Shown here one piece after another: positions 47,401-59,513 of a stretch of 64,000 nt of DNA. The notes beneath the pieces were generated by a model, which had not been told where the DNA came from, did no database searches, and saw only the letters and a list, made by a program, of their open reading frames with translations. Within the stretch, counting starts at the first letter, position 1. Each line of letters begins with the position of its first letter. Source of the DNA: Agrypnia vestita (taxonomy: Eukaryota; Arthropoda; Insecta; Trichoptera; Phryganeidae); the NCBI GenBank assembly GCA_016648135.1, contig JADDOH010001574.1, positions 124,001-188,000 on the forward strand, read 5' to 3'. The translations under genes and the position numbers were made by a program.

Positions 47401-47660
47401 TATTTAAATGATTTAAAAATGCTTCTAAAACATACGAAAATTTAAAACACATTATATGAATCAATTAGAAAGCTATATGGTAGACATCTACCTATTGGTA
47501 ACATATTTGATTCCAAATGTGTAAAACAAATTTCGCCACAGTACCTAGGTACATATTTAAGAATTCTAAAAATTTGAAAAGTGTATAATATGTTAACTGT
47601 TCGAAGAATATGTTTTCTTCTTCTGTATGAAGGCTTGAACTTTGTGATGACATTATTATT
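44441..47660. other. Non-coding DNA
   Basis: Mixed AT-rich sequence; 44900-45800 is somewhat GC-richer and free of recognised repeats. No exon could be supported on either strand. Confidence 0.4.
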
Positions 47661-47710
47661 AAAATAAAACACAAATTACTTTATTTTCACCACTATATTA
47701 GATTAAAAAA

Positions 47711-47746
47711 TCTACATGTTTCGAGAACAATGTTCTCTTCGTCAGG
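47711..47746 (-). ncRNA. Hammerhead-like motif, minus arm
   Basis: CTGACGA at 47745-47739, a 6-bp stem II (GAGAAC/GTTCTC) with loop ATT, GAAA at 47722-47719, CATG, then TA as the UH position. Confidence 0.62.
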
Positions 47747-47760
47747 ACATACACAATAAT

Positions 47761-47796
47761 CCTGACGAAGAGAACATTGTTCTCGAAACATGTAGA
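47761..47796 (+). ncRNA. Hammerhead-like motif, plus arm
   Basis: CTGACGA at 47762-47768, the same stem II, GAAA at 47785-47788, CATG at 47789-47792, then TA. It is the mirror image of the minus arm. Confidence 0.62.
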
Positions 47797-48419
47797 TTTT
47801 TTAATCTAATATAGTGGTGAAAACAAAGTAATTTGTGTTTTATTTTAAGTATAATATGTATTCCGGTATAAATGATTAAACTATTTTTAATTTTCCAAAT
47901 AGCTATCAAATTTATATTATGCAAATCACAGTTAAAAAATTGCAACTTTACCAAAAATTTGCATTCTTTAAAAAATTAAAAAACATAGGTACAATGTTTC
48001 AGGAGCAGTTAGTTATCAATAGTAAAACAGATAAAATAGTCAGATGATCATTTTCAAACACGTCACCTCTATTTTCGTCGATTAGTACTTAGGGTATTTG
48101 CTTCTGAACCCCCGAATTGTTTGGAAGCAAGCAAAACAGATATATTAATAATGAAACTAATAATTAATAATAATAAAAATAATTAGATGTACATGAAAAT
48201 ATTTACACGACACAAATCACAATTTTAGGGAATAATATGCATCCTGCCTTTTATACGACTAGACCACAATATCACGTAATGCATTGATAAGAGCTTGACA
48301 ACTTTAAAAAGAAACATCTTTCTGAGACAGTGATGGTTTATACAAATATTAACTAACATCTGCTAATGTTTTATTGTTTTCCTTATAGGTTTTTTGACTC
48401 TTTCCTTTTTTACATCATA

Positions 48420-49402
48420 TGTGGGGTATAAAAGCAAAGGCAGCAATATCAAAAAAAAATTAATGCAGTCATCGAGGATTACTAATTTATAATGTACCGA
48501 CTAAATTCGAGATTTTAGAGAAAATATAGTTTATACATTCTTAGGAAACATGATTTCGACATGAATCTAGAATTCAATACATTTTATATTAGTAATCCTC
48601 GGTGACTGCGTGTAAGTGAATTGGAATCTATGACCAGAGAATTCCAAGAAGCATCGAAAGCAACAGGTTTGGAAATGAACACACAAAAAACAAAAATTTT
48701 AACACAATAAACAATTGGAAAATAGAAACAGTTGACGAATATGTGTACCTTGGTCGTAAGAAAAAAAAGGGAAAAGAAAACCAAACAGTAGAACTACCAA
48801 GAAGAATAGGTCTGGGCTGGGCAGCATTTGGTAAATTGAAACACTAGTTTGAAAATAAAGAAATCCCAATATGCCTGAAAAGAAAAATGTTCGATACATG
48901 TATCCTACCGATGTTGACATATGGACTGGAAACAGCAACACTAACAGAAAAAAGCATACAAAAATTAAAATGTACACAGCGGGCCATGGAAAGGCAGATG
49001 CTCGGCGTAAGCCTCCGAGATAAAATCAGAAATGAAGAAATAAAACTGAAAGCTGAACAAAAGTTGCCGATATTATGGACCGTTTTGCTAAACTAAAATG
49101 GCAGTGGGCTGGACATATGGCTCGATAGGAGTATACTAGATGGGCATCCAGAATCCTACAGCGGAGGCCCTGGACGAAAAATAGAAGCGTCGGAAGACCT
49201 CCCAAAAGGTGGTCTGATGACATAGTCCAGCAAGCAGGAAGAACCTGGATGCAAAGGAGAAACAGAGATGAGTGGAAGAAAAAGGAAGAGGCCTACATCC
49301 AGCAGTGGAGGGAAAAAGGCTAAGGAAGAAGAAGAAGGTGACTGCATTCAATACATTTTTTTATTCTTTGGATATTGCCGCCTTTGATTTTATACCCCAC
49401 AT
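48420..49402. mobile_element. MITE (GTGGGGTATAAAA ends) split by a retrotransposon
   Basis: The left end TGTGGGGTATAAAAGCAAAG at 48420 matches the inverted right end ...TTTTATACCCCACA near 49402. The middle repeats aatcctcggtgactgcattc. The element is interrupted at 48609/49337 by the RTE-like insertion, with GGTGACTGC on both sides. Confidence 0.75.
48610..49336 (+). pseudogene. RTE-like retrotransposon, 5'-truncated, with target duplication
   Basis: Frames read EFQEASKATGLEMNTQKTKILT, ETVDEYVYLGRKK, RRIGLGWAAFGKLKH, CLKRKMFDTCILPMLTYGLETATLTEKSIQKLKCTQRAMERQMLGVSLRDKIRNEEI, then DRFAKLKWQWAGHMA and RPWTKNRSVGRPPKRWSDDI...QQWREKG, followed by a GAAGAAGAA tail. This is the C-terminal half of an RTE-type polyprotein with several frameshifts and stops. 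The 9-base duplication GGTGACTGC at 48601-48609 and 49337-49345 marks the exact insertion. Confidence 0.85.
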
Positions 49403-50414
49403 TAGTGTTTTTACATAATTGTTTTTTTTATAAGCTTATACTGAGTTTTTTAAAATGTGTTAATTTCAATTAAAAGTGTTCAAACTGTCAAGTACTGTGT
49501 TTAAACTGCAATCGTGTTTAATCTAATTTTTTTGCTCCGCATGCGTACATAAACAACAAACAGACATGGCCAAACGCTCGTCGGATTTATCGTCCCTTTC
49601 TGGATCGGCCTTGGGGTTTAATTTGAGCGACTTGGCGCAAATAGCGGGTACCCACCCGGTAGGGATTTAATCCTCCGCTGATCATGTGTTCATTAAGGGC
49701 AGGTGCCACCCGGAACCGAGCCGTCTCGGGGCGGCGGGGCTTGTTTACCCAACAATCAGCCCCACCGAGGAAACCTCCCCCGCGCGGGCCGGGACCGTAG
49801 GTACCCCGCACCCGGGGCCGGGATTGATCCGGGGTGCGACATCACCCCCGGCGGAGTTCCGTCCGCGTTACCTTAAACTACGCAAATTACAGAAATAACA
49901 CGGCCAGCGGTGCTTCATAGGAAAGTAATTATCCCAGCATCTACTGGGATCACTTTTGAGGCCTTGAATTATTACGAGATTAATTTGAAAGTTAGACTGT
50001 GAGCAGGTAGTGTTGTGCAGCGCATACAAGCAAAAAAGCTACACTATATATATGTGGGTACCTATATATAGTTTTTATTTATTTATTCGGTAACAGAATG
50101 CTTCAAGTTTATTCTTATTTTATGTACGCCACTCTGAATAGAGATGTACAATATGAAACAGTTTTTTGTAACAAGTCAAATTTAGAAATAATTAATACCT
50201 ACCGAAATCTCCATAAAAACAAACTATTTTCGAGGTTCCAAATGAAATATTTAGTTTTTTACTATATTAAATATAACGAAATATTTTTTACGGTTAACAT
50301 AATATTAATTCGATTATTCCAGTGTAATCGGGTTAATAATAATATACGAATTACGATATACATATATTAGATAAATGTAGAGATTATTTTAAGAGGTTAG
50401 ACAATAACCGTTAA
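49403..50414. other. Non-coding DNA with a GC-rich island
   Basis: 49560-49880 is GC-rich (cggggcggcggggc, cccggggccggg). Its frames on both strands look compositional and match no family I know. No splice-bounded exon was found. Confidence 0.35.
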
Positions 50415-50575
50415 GAGTAGCTTGTTGGTTTTGTGGTTAGGACTCTTGCCTCGTAATCCAAAGGTCGCGGGTTCGAACTTCACTCTAGACCAGCAAGTTA
50501 TTCCTATTTTAGTACTATCCTAGTAAGAATATTGATGTGACACTTATTCCGTTGTCGCATCTCTATTTATTTACA
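50415..50575 (+). repeat. tRNA-derived SINE, family 2, contiguous copy
   Basis: Head GTAGCTTGTTGGTTTTGTGGT, then GGTCGCGGGTTCGAAC as B-box, then a body ending ATATTGATGTGACAC...CATCTCTATTTATTT. An anticodon-loop-like CTCGTAAT suggests a threonine tRNA ancestor. The acceptor stem does not pair, so it is not a working tRNA gene. Confidence 0.75.
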
Positions 50576-51600
50576 AAAAATGAGATTTGTATCTGATGTA
50601 TCGACGGCAATCATATGAACACTAGACTAGTTTTTGAATATAACTACAGAATAATAGATTTAAAAAATAAAAGATACAAAAGAAGTGAACGTATGTACAA
50701 AATATGATTTAAATAGCTAAAATTAAAAAAAAGTATTAATATAATTACAATTAAAATTCAAATTACTTTGTGACTATTTTTATACGTATCTGTAATCACC
50801 CCTGCAGTTCGGCTAACGCTAGCCATACAATGACTCAGGAGTGGAATAAATTCAATAGATTATTTTTCTTTTTAAGTTGAAATTTGAACCTTTTTTTTGA
50901 GAAAGCGTATTTATTATTTCTAGTAATGCTATTATTTTCTTTTATTCAGCAGAAAAGATTCGACACGGACAAGAAATGTGCGAAATGCGAGACCGAGTGA
51001 AGGGGAACCTCTCCACAAGAATGCCTATCTGACATGAAGGTGTTAATAGAAAAAGTTTCCGCATTTTCCGACAATGATTCGATAAAGCGCTCCGACGCGC
51101 GGCGAAGTTAACATTTCAATATGGCGACCGACGCTCGATGCTGCATTTATCGAGGAGCGTATTTCACTCAATATAATATCATGTAATTTCCTTGGTGCAT
51201 AACACCATAACTTTGACTTCTATCAATAAATATAACTGACTGAAGAAATCTGCAATATTTTCACAAAAAAAATTGTGAAAATTCATTGGTACAATAATTT
51301 TTTTTGTTGTGTAACATCTTTCCTCTCGCTTTCCTGTAGTGATTTCGTGAAAGATGACGTAAATGCGTAACAGGAAATAAGACGCGCGTAATTTCATCTA
51401 ACCAATGAGCGTGCGCGGAGCACGGGCGATGGACAAAAAAACATCGTTTATAAACAAACCAATGTCCAGCAAGTGCCATCACAGCGAAGACGCACACTAC
51501 CAGCCAATGCTTCTGATTTTGTATATATGTTGCAAGGCTGGTGTCAAGCGTGAGGATGTTTTAACTTTGATATATTTTGGATTGTATCTTCAAAACTATT
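50576..51600. other. Non-coding DNA
   Basis: AT-rich; 50960-51130 is slightly GC-richer without recognised family. No exon was found. Confidence 0.4.
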
Positions 51601-51623
51601 AATCAAATAAACAAATTTTTTTA

Positions 51624-51774
51624 CGTTTCGGATCCCATTGCAGGGTTGATGTGTTGTTGTGAGTGGTGGTGTTATGGTCAAGTATCGGCTCGCAATACCG
51701 TGTCGAAAGCAGGGTGAGAGCTTTCAACAACGCATCAGCCCTGGTGATGGACCCTGCAATGGAATCCAAAACGC
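51624..51774. ncRNA. Paired hammerhead-like motifs of a second type
   Basis: Minus arm (51650-51624) reads ATCAACCCTGCAATGGGATCCGAAACG; plus arm (51741-51774) reads CTGGTGATGGACCCTGCAATGG then AATCCAAAACG. Stem II would be GGACCC/GGGATCC around TGCAAT, followed by GAAAC. Each arm is degenerate: the minus arm lacks a clean CTGANGA, and in the plus arm GAAA has become AAAA. The arms point away from each other like the 47.7-kb pair. Confidence 0.45.
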
Positions 51775-51937
51775 CGGCCCGAAAGGTCGTAACAAGACGG
51801 CATAATACCCCAGAAAACACCAACCTGACAAAGTATTCAAATTGAGAAAATTAATATAGCACTCGAATGCGAAACCTTGTGGCGAAATTCTAGAATTCAA
51901 ATTTCCGATTTTTCTCCACGGCGTCGGGCGTCTTGGT

Positions 51938-51981
51938 CGGGGGGGGGAGGGGGGGCTAATCTCGGGGAGGGGAGGGGCGGG
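51938..51981 (+). repeat. G-rich run, likely G-quadruplex former
   Basis: Ten G, A, seven G, then after a short gap GGGGAGGGGAGGGGCGGG. Four or more runs of at least three G with one-base loops satisfy the usual quadruplex pattern. Confidence 0.75.
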
Positions 51982-52205
51982 ATCCGATTCAATTTAAAAT
52001 GACGGAAATTAAATCCTCAGCCGTACGAATCAAAGGGGCCCGTTCCCCGAATCTGCTCGGGCGCGTTATTAATAGGCTCGCGGCGAGCGTGACTGGCGAA
52101 CAATAAGGGGCAAAACATCGCCATCACTCCCCTTTACTGGTCCCCGAAGGGGCGGCCCGGCGGCACGAGCCGGATGTGAGGTCGCTGCTAATGTGCCAAG
52201 TGTAC
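51982..52205. other. GC-rich island
   Basis: GC-rich, repeat-free (aaaggggcccgttccccg, gggcggcccggcggcacg). It may be conserved non-coding DNA; no exon was supported. Confidence 0.3.
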
Positions 52206-52235
52206 ACTGAAGGTGATGTCTTTTAAGTACCTATA

Positions 52236-52890
52236 ACAGAGCTAGTCCACAATACTTTGCAGGTGGATTCAAGGTGTAATTATGAGTCGTAAATGTTCAA
52301 AATACTAATATCAGTGGTCAAGGAGATACGCGACACCAGCAAGTTAGCCCTAAAAGTTAGCCTTAAAAAAAGGTTTTGGAGGTGCGCAACATTAAAATTT
52401 GCATTTTTTTTATATTTTACAGACTTATTTTTTGTAAAACGTTTGACTATCATTACAGTAACTTGAATCGATTAAGAAAAATCCATTCGTTTCAATACAA
52501 GTTAAATAAAATGATAAAATAAATGCGGGAAATTTTAATGGATTTTTTTCAAATGGGATTAGAGATTATGAGTCGTAAATGTACAAACAAACATGACCGT
52601 AGTTATGGAGATATGCGACACCGGCAAGTTAGTCCTATTTTCATAGCACAGGCTTTTGGCTTAGTTTGAGAATAGTAAGAATATTGATGCGACATAATAA
52701 AATCGCATCCCTATTTATTTTGGAGATGGAGATGTGCAATATTAAAATTGCATTTTTTTTTCATATTTCGGACTTGTTTTTTGTAAAACGTTGGAATATC
52801 ATTACAGTAACTTGAATCGATTAAGAAAAATCCATTCGTTTCAATACAAGTTAAATAAAATGATAAAAAACCTACAGAAATTCTAATGGA
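52236..52890. mobile_element. Compound MITE family A copies around a SINE tail
   Basis: Two successive family A cores (52260-52560 and 52565-52890) with the variant start ACAGAGCTAGTCCACAATAC. Between them, at 52606-52725, is the SINE family 2 body and end (CCTATTTTCATAGCAC ... GATGCGAC). The order suggests repeated insertion and rearrangement. Confidence 0.55.
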
Positions 52891-52892
52891 TT

Positions 52893-53320
52893 TTTACACC
52901 CTTTATATTAACTCGTGGCGTCCGCTTGCTTGACGAAAAAACTTTGGATCGATTTTTAACCCTTTTCCCATGATTCAATCGAGCTGAAACTTTGCAAGCA
53001 GACTCTTGGAGACGATAAAAATGATCTATCAAATTTTTGTTTAAAAAAAAATTGTTTTTGGATTTTTCAAATTTTTAATGGGTTTTTCATACAATTCACT
53101 AAGTTGTATGAAAATATTTCAACGCGTCTGGTAGACACGGAACCTGATTATAGTATAATTTTGGATTTTTGGAAATTTTTTATTACTCCCTTTCGTAGCG
53201 TCGCTCGACCGAAGCTCAACGCGTAGGTTAAGCGCCAAACCAGTTTCCAATAGTATTTCCAATAGTAAATGAGAAAGGGAGTATAATAAAAACTTGATTT
53301 TTATGGGTTACTTTTTTTTA
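52893..53320 (+). repeat. Family B repeat, copy 4, rearranged
   Basis: Begins caccctttatattaactcgtggcgtcc and ends gagaaagggagtataataaaaacttg. In the middle (53185-53230) a second ctccctttcg start appears, so two copies have merged or one inserted in the other. Confidence 0.55.
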
Positions 53321-53620
53321 ACTTGGAATTGGAATGTTTTTATCATTTTATTTGACTTGTATTATTATTTATAAACCTATTGAATATAACCAATCTCACA
53401 TCGCAGCTCTCACCCACGTCTTAACGGCGCGCCGTTTTAAAAGAGGTTCACCTCAGGGACGCTTTACATAATGACATGGAATGAGAGTCTTTAAAACCCA
53501 CTCCAATTCTAGCTCATCCTCATTTATTCAAGTTTTGTTCCACGGAGTCGATCCCATCACACGGAGTACGGAACTCGTCAAGTTTAGGTACAGGTACAGC
53601 CCAGATTTAGAGGATCCAGG

Positions 53621-54517
53621 TTAAGGAGGAATACCTACCTACGAAGCGCGAAAAAGGGCAATTTTTGTTAATTTTTTTAAGAAGAGTTACATGAATTACG
53701 GTATTGGTATCATTTCTACATGAGAGTGCATACTTTAAAGAATATGTTAAATATTTTTTATAAAAAAATATTCAACATCGGCGGAAAATTCTTGGGTTCT
53801 GTCGACTGCCGAAAACAAAGGTTCTCCGCGGTGACCACTCCCATTTCATCTGTAATCATCAGAATAAAAAAAAATAAAAAAAAATTATCAAAATTGACAC
53901 TATAACTTAGTCTTTGACGTAGGGGTTATTGAAAATACAGATTTTTGACAAAATGGCGGGCGTTTGAATTTGAAATAGCGTTTTTTACGGAAAAAATCGG
54001 GTTTATTATGCCGTTAAAAAAACTAACTCACTTTAAAAAATCCTATGACAAAGACTAGATGATTATGTATAGAATAACCACTAGAAATTTCAAGTTGATT
54101 CGTTCAGTGGTTGCTGAGATATTTTGGTCATCAATTTTCGAAACATGTTTTCGAGTAAAACGCGTTTGAAAATTGAGCAATGAATAAATCGCGAAATCTT
54201 TCAACTTACAAATCATCAATTCCAGGTCCATAATATAAGTCCTCCACCTTGCTTATAATTCCCATATAATCGAGCACTCTTCATAAACATAACAGAAACA
54301 GGTCTCAAGTTTCTATTATGAAAGACCCTGACTGGCAGTTACCTGCGTGTATCGCGGCGCTGTGTGGCGCGGGGGTGCCACTATTATCAGCTATAACTTT
54401 GTTATTTTTTTGAATTTTTGCTCGAAATTTTCACCAAACATTTTTAAGGCCTCAAGATTTAAGAAAATGTAAAATTTTAAAAATTGATTTTACAGAAATG
54501 TCTAGGTTCCCCCTTAA
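53621..54517. mobile_element. TTAA-flanked repeat, about 0.9 kb
   Basis: Left TTAAGGAGGAATACCTA and right (inverted) TTAAGGGGGAACCTAGA are imperfect inverted ends next to TTAA. Internally it is AT-rich, with no transposase frame. The ends do not show the CCY start expected for piggyBac, so the class is uncertain. Confidence 0.45.
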
Positions 54518-57500
54518 GGCATAGTTAATTGGCGGTCGCTGTCAACAGGCAATTTCTGCAACAAATTTATACGCTGTAGGGCATGTAAACCAATGCCCGC
54601 TATCTGAGCGAACCACTCGCAAGATAATTAATTGAGTACTTAATGTGCGTAGTAGGTATACAAATATGCAACTCAAACAACAATAGGGAGTAAGTACACC
54701 CTAAGCACGTGACCCTACAGTGCATGGCGCATCGTATATCTATTAGTGGACTCTTAGACACCTTGCGGGGGTTAATGTGGCAGCGTGGAATCGGGTCTCC
54801 CGGTGATTTGTCACGTAACACAGAATAAGAGATAGCTTTTCCAGATTAAGTTTTCATTCAAACTAATCCATTTAAAAAATTTTCAGGTCTTTATATGGCA
54901 GCTAAACTACGTTATGATCCTAGAAAGTTTTGAGACATTTTAAAATTTTTTTATAAAAATGTATTCTTGAAATCTAACGTGGAAAGTGTTTTTTTAGTAT
55001 AAAAGTGAATATAATTAAATTAAAAATATTAATGGCTTGAAACCTCAACAGTCCAAAAAAAATATTTTCTATTTATTGCTTGCCCAACGTAACTTGGCGT
55101 GCGGCGAATTTTGAACTAAAACCTAAAATAACCCTTCGCCCTGTCATTCAGTTCATTCTCGTCTTTGAGCGCGAGCTGTGTCATCTTGATTACCAATATA
55201 CACCGAATTATTATATCCAAAACATCTTAAACAGTCCGGGATGGTGCAAGAACAATTGCCAATGAAGTATTAAAGTTTTGCGAAGCGATAATGGACCGAT
55301 ATTACGTTTAAATTTATTAAATTTATGTATTTAATACGACACCGGTCACCGGACATGTATTGTGTAATAAATTTACACCCTGACAACTTCTGTTACGCGA
55401 CAGCAACGCCCGAGGGATCGCACGCCAAGTTATAGTGGTACGTCTATAGCAACCATTTTCTACTGCAATTAGACCGAAAATGACGTCATTATCAATCTCA
55501 TTCAATATGCATCTCTCTGTTGTCATTAACATGAAAGGTTTCATTCTATTGTAGTGACAATACATTAGTGAATAGAAAAATCTTTTTCCCTGACGCATAT
55601 AGTTACCTATTGTTCTGTGCACGTACAATACGATGTTTTAGAAAAATATACGGTGCATTGCTGGATGCAATAAAAGTTATCGCTTATACGCTTAATCACT
55701 TTTTAATAATTGCTAGTTTAGGGTGAATTTTAATATCATGTTTTCTAATTTAAAAATAAAAATTAGCAACCCGCTGGATTTACACACCTCTGGTTGTAGA
55801 TAAAACAGCGGATTGTAATATTCTAAGTCTTTCTATGCCTCGCATTTTGTTCTACTTATCACAAACAGGCTGTTTGAATCCCAAACACACAAAAAAAATT
55901 ATACAGAGATAACCCACTATTCAACTTAACTGAATATTAAATTATTAATATCTAACAACAATTATACAATTATTTAAGATAAATTATAGATATGGGAACG
56001 CGTGTATGGAAGTCTTTGTTGGGCATCCACAGGATTTACGATCTGTTTTGGCTGGTTTAAGTGATCACTTTACACAATGCGACGTTCACCGATTCGATTC
56101 AGAACGACCACATATCTGTCAAAATTTATCTAATGATTATTCCCTCTATGGACAAAATCCAGTAATTGTGCTCTTAGAACATAAATACAAAAATATTGTA
56201 ATAATACAATTATGAGTAGACACACACACACACACATAGATTCAGAAAACAGAGCAATGACATTATAATTTTATAATTTCACGATCAATTTTATAGACTA
56301 ATGTCTATTGACTAATGTGAATACATATAGATGGATTATATGCCTAATTGTTTCCATCAAATGGATAATGAATAGAAAAGTAATTTGAAATGGGTAATCA
56401 TTGAGGAAGTCCCTTTCATAAAAAAATACTTTAATATATTATCGGCTACGAATCGTAGCCCATACTATATCATGGCCTATGATCGAATGGAAACGTCGAA
56501 ATACATATGTCGTGATTTTACCGTATTATCAGAATCAAAAGGATATGCCGAACTCACTAAGGGTGAAATTAGCCCGTAATCTACATGCATAAGGGTAAAT
56601 AGCGCGCTACCTCCGCACCGCATCGCAATTAGTGTTGTTTTGAAATGGTTTGTAAACGTTGATGCGCTCCTGGAGTTGGATAGTTGACGAGATACAGCGT
56701 GGGACACACTTCCGTCTCGTGGGAACGAGACAGATGAGCAGGGTTGCCCACGCGGCCGGAAAATTGACAGAGGAAATTATTGAAAAGTTTACAAATGGAA
56801 AATTTTCGCAACAAAACCTCATTTAGAGCAAATGGTCAATAAGAAATTGCGCATAAGTACTATATAAACAATTAAAATCGGCATCGGAACGCCATCCTAA
56901 ATTGCAAGAGCACAAATTTCCAAAACACATTGACGCTGTAATATTAAGTTTATTGAGTGTAAAGTGAGTTCTTAAGAGAAATACGTAAAATGAAAAGCAT
57001 ATTATAATCAAGTCAACATGTTTTTTTAACCCGGGAGCAGTGGCGTCCCCAGGGACTACACCGTTGGTGGCGCGTAGAGGGTTTCTCTCATGCATTTTTA
57101 ATTGAACATCATTTTTTTACACTTACTTTTTATAAAATTATTTTTTTACGTATGATAAATGAAACACTTTCGTCATAAATGTCAAAATTTACTACCAAAT
57201 TTGGTAGAAAATTATTCAAAAATGAAATTTAAAAAAAGGAAAAAAAAAACATTTTTTTTAAAACAGTAAATCAAACAACAAAAAAATATTTTTCTACCTT
57301 TCGTTGAGTTCTTCAAGAGTGTTACTTTCTAAACATATGGAAAAAAAACATTTGACACGTTCGTTACACAGTGGTTTTTCACACAAATGACATCCCTTTT
57401 TGATACAGCTTTTTTTCTTCTAGGGCATATTCGAACATGTTCCATGAAGATTTTGTTAATTATCTAGGGATCGACTAATGCCAACGGTTTTCCCCATTAT

Positions 57501-57900
57501 CTGGCAAAGATCTGACGATAAAATATGTTTTATTTTTAAATAAATTATTTTTCTTTCGTATGTTATGTAAAGTAGTTGGTAGTAAGGCAGAGCAACTTGC
57601 GAATTTGAAGGGGCGCCTTAAAGCGATAGTTGCTCCGAGGAGAGTGGGGGTGGGCACATTCGAGAGGGCGGGGCGTAAAGTTGTAGCTCCGCTTGGTTTA
57701 GTCAGCATCATGGAGTAGACGAAGATGGAGAAGGGTGTTCGCTATTGAGGTATACTTTTCTAACGGCCGCTCAATCATCGCCACGCAACGTGCATTCCGT
57801 ACCAATTCAATATTTCATTTAGCCCCTTATTTTTTATGGGGTTATCTAAAATCACTTGTCTACAATGATCGTCCTTGGACGTCAAGCTGTCGCCAACATA
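54518..57900. other. Non-coding DNA
   Basis: No exon supported on either strand. A (CA)n microsatellite sits at 56220-56236. A fragment near 55990-56020 (tatgggaac...tggaagtctttgttgggc) resembles the centre of the foldback at 33761. Confidence 0.45.
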
Positions 57901-58045
57901 TAGGTCTTTTCATATAAGCTTGCAATTGAGTTGGTGTGGATACAATGCGTTAAGTTGTGTTAAGTTTACGAATACGCCCCTCTCGTATCTGTACCCAGCA
58001 CTGTACCCACACTAACTCAATTGCAAGCTAACATGAAAAGACCTA
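57901..58045. mobile_element. 145-bp MITE with long inverted ends
   Basis: TAGGTCTTTTCATATAAGC at the left and (inverted) TAGGTCTTTTCATGTTAGC at the right; the arms run about 38 bases, to AATTGAGTT and GTGTGG. TA at both ends fits a mariner-type target site. Confidence 0.8.
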
Positions 58046-59147
58046 CACCCGTCGATATGCTAGAAAAAGTTGAACGAAACTTCCAAGTTCGAATAACTGA
58101 ATGTACTGAGGATAATTAATGGACGCCACCTGATCATCTTTAAAACTGTGTAAACATAAAATGTAAATGTTGTATTTGATACTGTTCAAAGAATTAAATA
58201 TATACCTGAATTACTTTTTTAAAATGAATTTTTAAAAAAGCAAGTAGCTCTGCCCCACCCTGTATTAATATTTAGATTACAATAGAATGTGCAACAAAAA
58301 TAGAGGCGTTAATGTTACCACCTGATTTCGGTTTTCATCACCTGTTCACAAAGTTGCCAGGAAAAATGACTCCTCGTCCTCGTGTAGGTTATTGTACGAT
58401 CCTGAAAATGTATCCTTATCTAATATATTAAATAACGGGGTGAAAGAAGGGAACGGAATAATTCTGAAGGTGACATCACAACAAAAAAGTGACGTACACG
58501 AGGTGGTGGGCAAACAAGATTCTAAAGAAGTCGGCGCTGAATTCCGGATGGAAATTATACATTCCGCCGTGCGGTAACTGGTAACATTCCAGACACGGAA
58601 AAGCAAAATTATGGCCTGTACCTGCTTTTCTTTGGCATCCCTTCCGAGAAATAACGGGCTCCCTGGCCCCGGCCCGCGACACCCCTCGTAATGCGCGCCG
58701 CGGGCGGGGGATGATGTGTGGCGGGGAGGACGTCGAGGAAGAAAGGCGACGAGTTAACCAAAATACAAACGATAACCACCTGCGATGAATCACCGGAGGT
58801 TATTGGAAAATCAACAACTGCAATTATTTTTTATAAGTATAATAATAATTTTAATAATGTTTTCAAAGCTTTGTTATCAAATTCGTTAAAAATGGTGTAA
58901 AATTGATTGAGGTGGAACACATGTGTCGATATCGTGTTGAGTGCACACTGAAAGAACTAGATCATTGGTGATGTTCGTGTGAATGCTCCGAAAGCAAATT
59001 ATTGTATCAATTCACTTTATTATTTCACGCGTAGAATTGAATTTTGTCGATTTTTTTTGCTTACTTATTTGAATATGCGAACGTGTAATCTTTTTGATAC
59101 AATAGTAAAATTGTGTGAGGTATCAAAGCCTTTGTTTTAATTTTTGT
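58046..59147. other. Non-coding DNA
   Basis: 58610-58745 is GC-rich. No exon or repeat family was recognised. Confidence 0.4.
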
Positions 59148-59160
59148 ATATAAATTAAAT

Positions 59161-59513
59161 CACTAACCAACTAACTAACTAACCAACCATCACGCGGTTT
59201 CCCCGCAGGGGTAGGCAGAGAGGATTGAACGCCACACTCTTCCATCCTGGCACACCACTTTTGCTTCGGCCACATTCATACATCTTCTCATACAAGTTCT
59301 ACGGTTGTTGCGGCTTTTAATGCCCATCCTCAAACACTTGTTGTATCTGGTCATGCCAAGTCTTTCGCGGACGCCCTCTATTCCTGTTGTCTTCAACACT
59401 CGCCTCATATATTTTCTTAACCACCTTTCCTCGTTCATACGTTCCACATGACCAAACCATCACAGCACTCCTTTCTTTATTCTATCTACCACACTACAGC
59501 CAGCATTGCATTC
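59161..59513 (-). pseudogene. Young 5'-truncated RTE-like insertion with 13-bp duplication
   Basis: On the minus strand it shows the same 3' end as the 17990-18790 copy: RIKKGVL, WFGHVERMNEER, RGRPRKTWHDQ (in shifted frames), RNNRRTCMRRCMNVAEAKVVCQDGRVWRSILSAYPCGETA, then a (GTTA)n tail. ATATAAATTAAAT is repeated exactly at 59148-59160 and 59514-59526. Only 353 bases were copied. Confidence 0.88.

Larger units (their letters stand above)
47662..47850. repeat. Perfect head-to-head repeat carrying two hammerhead-like motifs
   Basis: From 47662 to about 47745 and from 47761 to about 47844 the sequence is an inverted duplication of about 84 bases with only single mismatches. Each arm holds CTGACGA, a GAGAAC/GTTCTC stem, GAAA and the CATG palindrome, then the tail TAGTGGTGAAAA. 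Confidence 0.85.

Noticed and set aside
46946..47464. 172-codon minus-strand frame, hydrophobic
   Set aside because: Longest frame in the window, but codon use is that of AT-rich non-coding DNA (Phe, Ile, Tyr from T-runs), with no family resemblance and no splice-bounded neighbours.
50418..50490. A threonine-like tRNA gene
   Set aside because: A- and B-boxes are present, but the acceptor and D stems do not pair; the tail is shared with other dispersed copies, so it is a SINE.
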